A stretch of DNA of 5,072 nt from Acidobacteriota bacterium (GTDB lineage Bacteria > Acidobacteriota > Terriglobia > Terriglobales > Acidobacteriaceae): assembly GCA_021781255.1 (NCBI GenBank), contig JAJXXG010000239.1, forward strand, positions 1 through 5,072, written 5' to 3'. Made by a program: the position numbers and the translations under genes. Positions within the stretch are counted from its first letter, which is position 1. Every line of letters begins with the position of its first letter. Positions 1 to 5,072 of this stretch are shown piece after piece. The notes beneath the pieces were generated by a model. That model made no database searches. It was given only the letters and a program-made list of their open reading frames with translations, and was not told where the DNA came from.

Positions 1-863
1 TGGCCGGGAAAACTGTCCACTTCAATCCATGCGCGCATGCCGAGAGCGACCTTGCCCAACTGCGGTTCCGGCAGATAGGCGCGGACCCAGAGGGGATTGT
101 CCAGGGCCAGAGTAAAGACCGGCGTTTGGGGAGTGGCCATATCCCCGGGCTCCAAAATCCTGTTCTGAATGACGCCCTCCGCAGGGGCGTAAAGCTGCGT
201 ATCGGCCAGTTGCTTTTGTGCGAGAGCCAGCGCTGCCTGGTCGGCCTGAAGAGTCGCCTCCGCCGCTGCAATGTCCTCTTTACGAGGGCCGATCACGGCG
301 AGTTGCAGGACTTGCTGTCTGGCTCGAAGGATCTGCTCTTTCGCGGCAAGATCGGCCTTCTGCGCGAGATAGGCGCGTTCGGCATCATCCCGAATCTGCA
401 GGGAAACGTATTGCTGCCCGGCGAGCGTTTGCTGGCGGTGATAGAGCAGTTCGGCGTTCTTTACGTTGGCCTCGGCGGCGGCTACATTGGCTTCTGCCGC
501 GGCAACATCGGCGCGCGCCTCTGCAATCTCTTCGGGACGGCTTCCGGCGTGCATCCGTGCCACGACCTGCTGTTGCGCGGCGCTGAGCGATCGACCTTGC
601 GCCACAGCATCGGAAAAGCGCTGCTGAACGAGTTGGCCGATGAGCTGCCCGGCATGGACCACACTGCCTTCGTCAACCAGCAGCTTGTCAATTCGCTCGC
701 TGTCATTAAAGGCGATCTGCACCTGGCGGATGTCGATGTTGCCGTAGATGGTGACGCTGCCGCTGTCAACGCTCTTCTGCTGCAGCCTTCGCCAAACAAG
801 GAAACCCGCAACAAGAAGGATCACAATTGTCAAAATCGAAATGCGTTTTCTGACCGAAATCAT
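1..863 (-). CDS. YbhG/HlyD-family membrane fusion protein (3' end beyond window)
   Basis: Periplasmic adaptor that links an inner-membrane pump to an outer-membrane channel. The window holds 287 residues from an ATG at 863, preceded by AGGGAG seven bases upstream; the C-terminus is cut by the left edge. Residues 8-24 form one N-terminal membrane anchor after a basic MISVRKR start. The first lipoyl/barrel half is at about 36-80 (RIDKLLVDEGSVVHAGQLIG). A long Ala/Gln/Glu-rich coiled-coil hairpin follows (about 82-222, with AAAEANV repeated twice), then the returning half (LYAPAEGVIQNRILEPGD, 224-241) and a beta-barrel start (PLWVRAYLPEPQLG). The motif order and the HAGSRPEEIAEA and RQQ segments match E. 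coli YbhG, about 330 residues, so roughly 45 residues are missing. It starts 31 bases after the TolC-type gene and is surely co-transcribed with it. An ABC ATPase/permease pair (YbhFSR-like) is expected next. Substrate unknown. The family call is firm; orthology to YbhG is not. Confidence 0.93.
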   Translation of the reverse strand, partial: MISVRKRISILTIVILLVAGFLVWRRLQQKSVDSGSVTIYGNIDIRQVQIAFNDSERIDKLLVDEGSVVHAGQLIGQLVQQRFSDAVAQGRSLSAAQQQVVARMHAGSRPEEIAEARADVAAAEANVAAAEANVKNAELLYHRQQTLAGQQYVSLQIRDDAERAYLAQKADLAAKEQILRARQQVLQLAVIGPRKEDIAAAEATLQADQAALALAQKQLADTQLYAPAEGVIQNRILEPGDMATPQTPVFTLALDNPLWVRAYLPEPQLGKVALGMRAWIEVDSFPG

Positions 864-870
864 GAAAAAT

Positions 871-876
871 CTCCCT
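871..876 (-). promoter_or_regulatory. Ribosome binding site of the membrane fusion protein gene
   Basis: The minus strand reads AGGGAG, seven bases before the ATG at 863. It sits in the 31-base gap after the TolC-type stop codon. It supports the ATG at 863 as the start, which also places the basic residues directly before the membrane anchor. Confidence 0.7.
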
Positions 877-894
877 ATCAACCCGCGTTCCTTT

Positions 895-2298
895 TCAATT
901 GGCGGCATTGCCGTTAAGAAGAGAATTGATGTCCTCAATATCCAGGGGCGTCAACACCCCCGCTGCCGCCTTGAGCTGTGTTCGCGCTACCAGTTGCTCA
1001 TAGAGAGCCAGATAGTAATTGCGTTGCGCCGCTGCGTAGTTGCTCGTCGCCGTCAGCAAATCGATGATCGACCGGCTCCCGATCTCGTAACCCTTGCGTG
1101 TGCCGTCGAGAGACACCTTGGCGGAGGTGACCGACTGCTGAGCGGCCTGGTACTGGGCAACACTGTTCTCAAGATCAAGAAATGCGGTTTGCGTATCCAG
1201 TTTGATCTGGTCCTGCATGTTAGCGACACTTTCCCTGTTCTCACGTGCGAGCGCCTGGGCCTGGTGAATGCCTGCGCGTGTGTGTCCACCCTCAAAGATC
1301 GGAATCTGAAGATTGAGGGAAGCGCCCACCTGGTCAATAGCGACCGGCGGTATCACGGCGCCGGCCGCATGCTGTCCGACTCCGCTCAGGGTGAGTGTTG
1401 GCCAGCGCGCTCGCTCGGCAAACTGGACCTGCTGCTCGGAAACATGCAGTGTGGCCCTGGCCTGTAGCAGGAGCGGCTGGTTCTTAAGTGCGGAAGCGAC
1501 CCAGGCGTCCACCTGGTCCGGCTGGGGACCGATTGCCTGCAGAGTCGTTATGTCCTGCAGCGTCCCGATGGGATGATGCGTGAGACGTTCCAGCTGGTTC
1601 TTCGCTACCGCGACCGCATTCCTTGCCGCGATCAGATCGGCGTTGGCAGCATCTAATTGCGCCTGCGCCTCCTGGACGGTAATGATGTCTCCGGTTCCGA
1701 CTTTCAGGCTGGCATTTGCCTGTTCGTGGATGCTCTCGAGCAGCTCAACCTCCTGCTGCGCGACCCGCTCGTTGGCTTGTGCCTGCAGTACACCGAAGTA
1801 CGCTTGCATGACTTCAAGGGCGACAACCTGTTGCGCATACGCCAAGGCCGCTTCACTGGCCTGAATCCGGCTGTCGGCCTGCTTCATGGAGATGAGGCTC
1901 TGGCCATCGAAGAGGGATTCTGTCAGGCTGGCGCTGAAGACGTCGGAGTGATAACCGGTGGAAATTGTATGAGTACCGAAACCGGTAATATGCCCAGTGT
2001 TCATTCCCCCACTGGCAGCCGCGTTGAGATGGGGAAGCAGCTCAGAACGCGCCAGAGGTTTACCCGCCAGATCCGCGTCCAGATGGGCGCGGGCCTGTGC
2101 AATGAGCGGTGAGGAACCGGCCGCCTGCTGATAGGCGGTCTCGAGATCCTCACTGGCCGGCTGCGCCACAGCGGGTGTTACGCCCCATAAGATCACCAGC
2201 AGGGTGGCTGGAAGCACCGAGGGCAGGCACCCGAAGGGAATGACGTTATTCCCTCCCGATGGACCGCAAGAGTCTCTCTTCGTTAAGAACAGTTTCAT
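895..2298 (-). CDS. TolC-family outer-membrane efflux protein
   Basis: Outer-membrane channel of a tripartite exporter or type I secretion system. The protein is 467 residues, a normal length for the family. The ATG at 2298 is preceded by AGGTGGAG at four-base spacing. The N-terminus is a long signal peptide: a polar n-region (1-24), a hydrophobic core (about 25-40) and a likely cleavage site AVA/Q at 45/46. Two outer-membrane efflux (OEP) repeats follow, at about 50-240 and 262-455. Family hallmarks include LNLQIPIFEGGHTRAGI near the start of the second-repeat strand and YEIGSRSIIDLLTATSNYAAA plus ARTQLKAAAGVL near the end. Long Gln/Ala-rich amphipathic helices lie between them. The downstream neighbour is the adaptor protein, so the pair forms one export module. 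The 91-base gap upstream leaves open whether it is read from the DGC operon promoter. The substrate cannot be told from sequence. Confidence 0.95.
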   Translation of the reverse strand: MKLFLTKRDSCGPSGGNNVIPFGCLPSVLPATLLVILWGVTPAVAQPASEDLETAYQQAAGSSPLIAQARAHLDADLAGKPLARSELLPHLNAAASGGMNTGHITGFGTHTISTGYHSDVFSASLTESLFDGQSLISMKQADSRIQASEAALAYAQQVVALEVMQAYFGVLQAQANERVAQQEVELLESIHEQANASLKVGTGDIITVQEAQAQLDAANADLIAARNAVAVAKNQLERLTHHPIGTLQDITTLQAIGPQPDQVDAWVASALKNQPLLLQARATLHVSEQQVQFAERARWPTLTLSGVGQHAAGAVIPPVAIDQVGASLNLQIPIFEGGHTRAGIHQAQALARENRESVANMQDQIKLDTQTAFLDLENSVAQYQAAQQSVTSAKVSLDGTRKGYEIGSRSIIDLLTATSNYAAAQRNYYLALYEQLVARTQLKAAAGVLTPLDIEDINSLLNGNAAN

Positions 2299-2302
2299 TT
2301 CA

Positions 2303-2310
2303 CTCCACCT
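2303..2310 (-). promoter_or_regulatory. Ribosome binding site of the TolC-type gene
   Basis: The minus strand reads AGGTGGAG, four bases before the ATG at 2298. It is a strong Shine-Dalgarno match and supports this start even though it gives an unusually long signal-peptide n-region. Confidence 0.7.
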
Positions 2311-2358
2311 GACTGCATCATGGTTCTGCTCCGGGCTCGTACATCGCTTGCGCTATGA

Positions 2359-2379
2359 GTTTTCGAGCGCCTCGAAAAC
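2359..2379 (-). other. Perfect 9-bp inverted repeat in the DGC/TolC intergenic gap
   Basis: On the plus strand the arms are gttttcgag (2359-2367) and ctcgaaaac (2371-2379), with a three-base loop, cgc. Transcribed from the minus strand it would form a tight hairpin between the second DGC gene (stop at 2390) and the TolC-type start (2298). No run of U follows it on the minus strand, so it is not a standard intrinsic terminator. It could be an operator, an mRNA-processing or attenuation element, or chance. Part of it would also be coding if the DGC gene's alternative C-terminal frame, ending at 2353, is real. Confidence 0.4.
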
Positions 2380-2389
2380 CGGCTCCGCG

Positions 2390-2929
2390 TCACCAATGAC
2401 CTTGGTTGCCAGTGCGAACCGTACAATGCGCACCGTTGGTCGTGATCGCGTCGCAAGGTAAAAGACTGGAGCAGCCGCAACTGGCTTTCGGGCTTTCTGC
2501 GTCCGAGGCTTGGTGCGGAACTGAAGCGGCAAGGACGGTATCCACTTCGGCGGCGATACGCTCCGCCACGGTCCAGACGGCTGCCGTGTCTTTCTCGGAG
2601 AGATCGCGTGAAGAGCAGTGACACCCTTCGCTTGCCGTCCCCAATATTTCGGAGACGACGATGGCGCCGCTGACCGGACCGCTGTGCTGCTCGGTGCCCC
2701 ACCTGGCACATTGCTTTGCGCAACCGTCAACGGTAATCGTCGGATGGGTCCGGGCAAAGTTGCGCTCGCCATCATTGCCGGCCAGGAACAACGGCAGGCA
2801 GAGGGTCACGGTCACATCGGGACGAAGCAATTCGAGTACCCGACGTGTTGCCAACCGTGAAATCGTCCCTTCCGGAATCGCTTCGCCGCTGCACGAGATA
2901 ATGCCAACCTTGGTCGCTGTCACGCTCAT
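2390..2929 (-). CDS. DGC-family putative zinc-binding protein with Cys-rich C-terminal tail
   Basis: The protein is 179 residues and its biochemical role is not established. It belongs to the DGC family of putative zinc-binding proteins, named for the conserved Asp-Gly-Cys. Visible motifs are SCSGEAIPEGTISR at 12-25, a hydrophobic strand with Cys44 (TLCLPLFLAG), and VDGCAKQCA at 68-76 carrying Cys70 and Cys74. A CHC pair lies at 103-105. A C-terminal extension absent from its neighbour holds CGCSSLLPC (151-159) and Cys169, giving ten cysteines in all. The ATG at 2929 lies inside the upstream gene's stop (ATGA overlap, 2926-2929), so translation of the two is probably coupled. The last 20 or so residues look unlike a conserved domain, whereas the frame one step over ends in EPVFEALENS at 2353. 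A frameshift near the 3' end is therefore possible. The family call is good; metal binding is inferred from the cysteines only. Confidence 0.88.
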   Translation of the reverse strand: MSVTATKVGIISCSGEAIPEGTISRLATRRVLELLRPDVTVTLCLPLFLAGNDGERNFARTHPTITVDGCAKQCARWGTEQHSGPVSGAIVVSEILGTASEGCHCSSRDLSEKDTAAVWTVAERIAAEVDTVLAASVPHQASDAESPKASCGCSSLLPCDAITTNGAHCTVRTGNQGHW

Positions 2930-3354
2930 CGAGCAGCCTCCTCATCGCCGCGCAGGCGCGCCGCTTCGCATACCACGGCCTCGGCGATATGGCGCGTAAT
3001 GGTCCATCCTTCTTCCGTCAATGCGGTTGCGTTTCCGGGTTTTGCGCCACGAAAGTCCCTGAAGGCCTCGGCGGCCTGAAAAGCCTTAGTAACCCGCCCG
3101 CCCGCAATTTGTACGTTCTTCTGTGCACAAGCCTTGGCGCATCCGTCAATGGTGATGCAGACATGGGTTCGCACCGCATTCACGGCTTCAGAGTCGCCTT
3201 TCACCAATAGGGCAAGGCAGAGCGTGGCGGTCTTTTCAGGGGCCAACTCATCCGTCACCAAGTAGGTTGCTTCTCGTCCAATCAGGCCGTGCACCTTGCC
3301 GATCCCGCTGCACGGGATAACCAGCACAGGATTCTCAGCAGATTCGTTCTTCAT
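2926..3354 (-). CDS. DGC-family putative zinc-binding protein (short form)
   Basis: The protein is 142 residues, essentially one DGC domain of unestablished function. PCSGIGKV (14-21) forms the N-terminal Cys loop. TLCLALLVKGD (44-54) carries Cys46 in the second strand. CITIDGCAKACA (66-77) is the family signature with Cys66, Cys72 and Cys76. The C-terminal helix EEGWTITRHIAEAVVCEA closes the domain. I chose the ATG at 3354 because AAGGAAGG lies just upstream and the product then begins directly before the VLVIPCSG strand. The frame stays open to a TTG at 3477, but that extension is basic and low in recognisable structure. The gene overlaps the following DGC gene by ATGA and is 129 bases from the preceding Fe-S protein gene. 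It is paralogous to that neighbour, with a GIGK rather than a GEAIPEGT loop, so the two probably differ in partner or ligand. Confidence 0.88.
   Translation of the reverse strand: MKNESAENPVLVIPCSGIGKVHGLIGREATYLVTDELAPEKTATLCLALLVKGDSEAVNAVRTHVCITIDGCAKACAQKNVQIAGGRVTKAFQAAEAFRDFRGAKPGNATALTEEGWTITRHIAEAVVCEAARLRGDEEAAR
3291..3327 (-). repeat. Paralogous repeat shared with 4382-4418
   Basis: This is the partner copy, inside the intact short DGC gene, encoding VLVIPCSGIGKV at residues 10-21. It is the reference for judging the truncated copy upstream. The shared stretch is short enough to reflect strong conservation of the Cys loop, but the nucleotide identity outside the loop codons also suits a recent duplication. 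Confidence 0.75.
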
Positions 3355-3356
3355 TT

Positions 3357-3364
3357 CCCTTCCT
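3357..3364 (-). promoter_or_regulatory. Ribosome binding site deciding the start of the short DGC gene
   Basis: A purine-rich AGGAAGGG stretch lies two bases before the ATG at 3354 on the minus strand, within a longer purine tract. The rest of the 3365-3483 spacer holds no recognisable gene, promoter or hairpin. This site favours the ATG over the in-frame TTG at 3477. Confidence 0.6.
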
Positions 3365-3483
3365 TTCACTCCTCCCTCGGCGCTTAAGGCCGTCCGCCTG
3401 CATAACCATCCAACCAGCGTAGTTTTCTCCACCTTGCGCTGCTTTTCGTAATGACCGCCGTACGCCTCGCGCCCCAATTATCT

Positions 3484-4299
3484 TCAGCCATTCCCACCCA
3501 TTTCAGCCTCGACGACACCCAGGCTTCTGCAAATCTCGATCAAGGCGCCACGAAGGTGGGCATATTCAGAGGAGAAGGCAGGCTGGCACTGGGATGGCGC
3601 TGCCTCTCCCCGCCACAACCGGCCTGCGAGAGCCAAACAGGTTTGCTCTCCGCACATCTTGCAATTGGTGCGAGGCAGACGTTTGTAGATTTCGACAGCC
3701 GACGGTCGCGCCCTCATTTTGTAGGTTGGCAAAATGGATTCACGCCGCGCCCACACGGTATTTGCCAGCACCCGCAGAGATTCCAGCGTGCGCCAGCCGT
3801 CAACCAAGTCTTCTGCCTTTCCGATGGCGATACGGCCAGGATAGAGCGTGATGAGCCGGTGCTTGTCGTAGAACGTCAGCGAGGGAGATTGTGCATTGAA
3901 AGACGCGGCAGGAATCTCAGTATTCAGATAGGGCAACACCGCGGAGAGATCGCCTGAGATGTGCGCGATCAGCCGTATTCGGGTTTCATCGGCCACGCAT
4001 GGGCCGAGAAACATAATGGCTACTTTCCCAAGAACGTCTTCCTGGAATTCCTCAGGCGGGCTTTGCGGGACAGCGATTGTGGCAGGCCTGAGATCCACCC
4101 ATCCGGAAACGGTAATCAGGGATTCGGTATCACTTTGGATGGCAGCAAGCCGCTGCGAATCGCAAATGAGGGCCGGTATACCCACAAGTGAATAACCTGG
4201 GTCGGGAGAGAGCAGCTCATAGGACAGCCGCATGGAGTCCAAGCGTGACCTTGCTCTTTCGAACTCGCTGCGCGCTGGAAAAGCAACGACCAAATTCAT
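3484..4299 (-). CDS. Fe-S protein with C-terminal CFeSP-type 4Fe-4S motif
   Basis: The protein is 271 residues. The last quarter carries the four-cysteine 4Fe-4S motif of the PF04060 type, also found in the large subunit of the corrinoid iron-sulfur protein: RTNCKMCGEQTCLALAGRL, then a fourth Cys after 16 residues (Cys213, 216, 221, 238; spacing CX2CX4CX16C). The middle (about 113-205) has AHISGDLSAVLPYLNTEIPA and the SLTFYDKHRLITLYPGRI strand pair, as in a conserved family of uncharacterised (Fe-S)-binding proteins. The N-terminus (2-60) begins VVAFPARSEFERARSRLDSM and resembles the DUF3343 putative Se/S-carrier fold, a weaker match. No signal peptide or membrane segment is seen, so it is probably cytoplasmic. 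I chose the ATG at 4299 over the GTG at 4308 because GAGGTG sits six bases before it, and it overlaps the upstream short ORF by ATGA. It probably passes electrons, or a sulfur or metal group, within the cluster. Confidence 0.85.
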   Translation of the reverse strand: MNLVVAFPARSEFERARSRLDSMRLSYELLSPDPGYSLVGIPALICDSQRLAAIQSDTESLITVSGWVDLRPATIAVPQSPPEEFQEDVLGKVAIMFLGPCVADETRIRLIAHISGDLSAVLPYLNTEIPAASFNAQSPSLTFYDKHRLITLYPGRIAIGKAEDLVDGWRTLESLRVLANTVWARRESILPTYKMRARPSAVEIYKRLPRTNCKMCGEQTCLALAGRLWRGEAAPSQCQPAFSSEYAHLRGALIEICRSLGVVEAEMGGNG

Positions 4300-4305
4300 A
4301 AAAAA

Positions 4306-4311
4306 CACCTC
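4306..4311 (-). promoter_or_regulatory. Ribosome binding site deciding the Fe-S protein start
   Basis: The minus strand reads GAGGTG followed by six T and then the ATG at 4299, which is ideal spacing. The in-frame GTG at 4308 is part of this site itself and so is unlikely to be the start. The site lies inside the 3' end of the truncated DGC ORF. Confidence 0.65.
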
Positions 4312-4381
4312 GGCGCTGCCAAGTGCGAATGGTTCGGCGCGGCCACTCTCGAGCCCGCCTCACCAGCATCATTGCGGAGCC

Positions 4382-4418
4382 GCACTTTGCCGATCCCGCT
4401 GCACAGAATCACCAGCAC
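4382..4418 (-). repeat. Paralogous repeat shared with 3291-3327
   Basis: This 37-base stretch and 3291-3327 are direct repeats with four mismatches (33 of 37 identical). Both encode the VLVI-x-CSGIGKV start of a DGC domain in the same frame. Of the four differences, three are in third codon positions and one changes Pro to Leu. The match ends at the point where the upstream copy loses DGC similarity. It marks a gene duplication or a recombination breakpoint. Confidence 0.75.
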
Positions 4419-4458
4419 ATCGGCTTCCCTAAGTTCACGTCTCATTTGACTCGCCCTC

Positions 4459-5072
4459 TCATGCCTCTTCCGCCTTACGCGTCACTATCTCCGCATAGGC
4501 CGCGCCGTCCTGAAGGAGTTCGACATCTTGCGGCCAATTCGTCAGCTTTAGTTCGACAAGCCATCCACTGCCGTATGGGTCTTCGTTGATGAGTCCAGGG
4601 TTGGCGATGACTGAGGGATTCACGGCCACAACCGTGCCGCCGGCCGGCGCAATGATTTCAAACACGGCTTTCGACGATTCGAGGCTGCCCAACTCCCCGA
4701 ACTGCTCCACCGATTCACCCGTTTTGGGTGGATCAAAGAAATTGATGTCGGTCAGACTCTGCTGCATGTAGTCGGAGATGCCGACCCGCGCCACTCCATC
4801 CAGCACGCGCACCCAGACATCGTTTTCATTGAACAGGTAGTCCACCGCGGGGATGCGGAACTCAAACTTGTCGTGCGTCACCACGAGGTATTCCGTTGGC
4901 GGCTCGAAAGCCGTCTCGGGCGCGGCAACGGCTGCAGGTGCATTCAGGTTGCGCACGAGATCTTCGACGATCGCTTGCGCCAGCGCCAGGCCATCTTCTC
5001 CTAAAGTGAGCGAGGACTCCAGCGGCCGGCCGGACGCCTTTACAGCATCCGCAATCAGAAGTTTTCGATCCA
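4459..5072 (-). CDS. GcvH-like lipoyl-carrier protein with DGC-like N-terminal extension (5' end beyond window)
   Basis: The right edge cuts this gene. The frame is open to the edge and 203 residues are visible, ending in a TGA at 4459. Residues 61-203 form an H-protein-like lipoyl domain. ELGSLESSKAVFEIIAPAGG contains the expected lipoyl lysine, Lys134 in window numbering (codon 4671-4669). It is followed by VVAVNPSV, the NEDPYGSGWLVELKL strand pair and a C-terminal helix, as in glycine-cleavage H protein. Residues 1-43 are not part of an H protein (usually about 130 residues). They resemble the C-terminal end of a DGC domain: GEDGLALAQAIVEDLV aligns with EEGWTITRHIAEAVV of the short DGC protein. 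An Ala/Pro-rich linker (44-60) joins the two. A GTG at 4956 could be called as the start, but it would discard this conserved-looking part. No other glycine-cleavage gene is visible, so a dedicated carrier role in the cysteine-rich cluster is more likely than glycine breakdown. Confidence 0.85.
   Translation of the reverse strand, partial: DRKLLIADAVKASGRPLESSLTLGEDGLALAQAIVEDLVRNLNAPAAVAAPETAFEPPTEYLVVTHDKFEFRIPAVDYLFNENDVWVRVLDGVARVGISDYMQQSLTDINFFDPPKTGESVEQFGELGSLESSKAVFEIIAPAGGTVVAVNPSVIANPGLINEDPYGSGWLVELKLTNWPQDVELLQDGAAYAEIVTRKAEEA

Larger units (their letters stand above)
4296..4445 (-). pseudogene. Truncated DGC-domain gene (N-terminal remnant, 49 codons)
   Basis: An ATG at 4445, 13 bases after the stop of the lipoyl-protein gene and preceded by a GAGGGCGAG stretch, opens a 49-residue ORF. 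Residues 9-21 (DVLVILCSGIGKV) match the start of the short DGC protein, VLVIPCSGIGKV, almost exactly. After that the similarity stops abruptly. The remaining 28 residues have no DGC features: no second-strand Cys and no DGC signature. Only about 150 bases are available, too few for the usual domain of roughly 110 residues or more. The other two minus-strand frames do not restore it, so this looks like a deletion remnant rather than a single frameshift. Its stop overlaps the Fe-S protein start (ATGA, 4296-4299). It may therefore survive as a translated leader that couples the upstream gene to the Fe-S gene. Confidence 0.7.

Noticed and set aside
440..515. Tandem DNA repeat in the adaptor coiled coil
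   Set aside because: The doubled AAAEANV is ordinary alanine-rich heptad structure of HlyD-family hairpins, not a mobile or regulatory repeat.
126..917. Long plus-strand open frame (263 codons)
   Set aside because: It is antisense to the membrane fusion protein gene, whose minus-strand frame has clear family motifs. The plus product resembles no family and runs past the divergent gene boundary.
748..1467. Plus-strand open frame (239 codons) across the adaptor/TolC junction
   Set aside because: It overlaps two well-supported minus-strand genes and their ribosome binding site. No domain is recognisable; it follows from GC-rich coding DNA.
2359..2379. Intrinsic terminator
   Set aside because: The hairpin is perfect but no T-run follows on the minus strand, so a rho-independent terminator is not supported.
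2295..2775. Two further minus-strand frames (2295-2723 and 2353-2775) overlapping the long DGC gene
   Set aside because: Most of each is Arg/Ser- or Pro-rich shadow translation opposite the DGC motifs. Only the last 25 or so codons of the 2353 frame look protein-like, and these are reported as a possible frameshift.
3355..3477. N-terminal extension of the short DGC protein from a TTG at 3477
   Set aside because: The extension has no domain character, while a strong ribosome binding site precedes the ATG at 3354.
4459..4956. Simple glycine-cleavage H protein starting at the GTG at 4956
   Set aside because: The frame continues upstream to the edge with codon use and helix character like a real protein and similarity to DGC tails. 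No glycine-cleavage partner gene is visible.

Overview
All convincing genes in this window lie on the minus strand, so transcription runs from the right edge to the left. The host is Gram-negative: the left part encodes an outer-membrane efflux channel and a periplasmic adaptor. The DNA is moderately GC-rich. The families on the right (an H-protein-like lipoyl carrier, DGC-type putative zinc-binding proteins and an Fe-S protein with a CFeSP-type cluster motif) are, as I remember them, typical of anaerobic or metabolically versatile bacteria such as Desulfobacterota and relatives. That placement is an inference; nothing here fixes the taxon.

Right region (about 5072-2390, in transcription order). 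First comes an incomplete gene for a lipoyl-carrier protein related to glycine-cleavage H protein. It has an N-terminal extension that resembles the tail of a DGC domain. Next is a short ORF carrying only the first part of a DGC domain, joined by an ATGA overlap to a 271-residue Fe-S protein. After a 129-base spacer come two DGC-family proteins that also overlap by ATGA. Together these form a compact, cysteine-rich, probably co-transcribed set: a swinging-arm lipoyl carrier, an Fe-S protein, and two intact plus one or two partial DGC domains. I know of no assigned pathway for this combination. The likeliest reading is a thiol, sulfur or metal redox/transfer system with the lipoyl protein as carrier.

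Left region (2298-1). A TolC-type outer-membrane efflux protein is followed 31 bases later by a YbhG/HlyD-type membrane fusion protein that runs off the left edge. Together they make the outer-membrane and periplasmic parts of a tripartite exporter; the inner-membrane pump, probably an ABC transporter, should lie beyond the edge. A 91-base gap with a perfect 9-bp inverted repeat separates this module from the DGC genes.

There is no gene-free stretch over 300 bases. I saw no tRNA, rRNA, CRISPR array, insertion sequence or clear sigma-70 promoter. The long plus-strand frames are antisense shadows.
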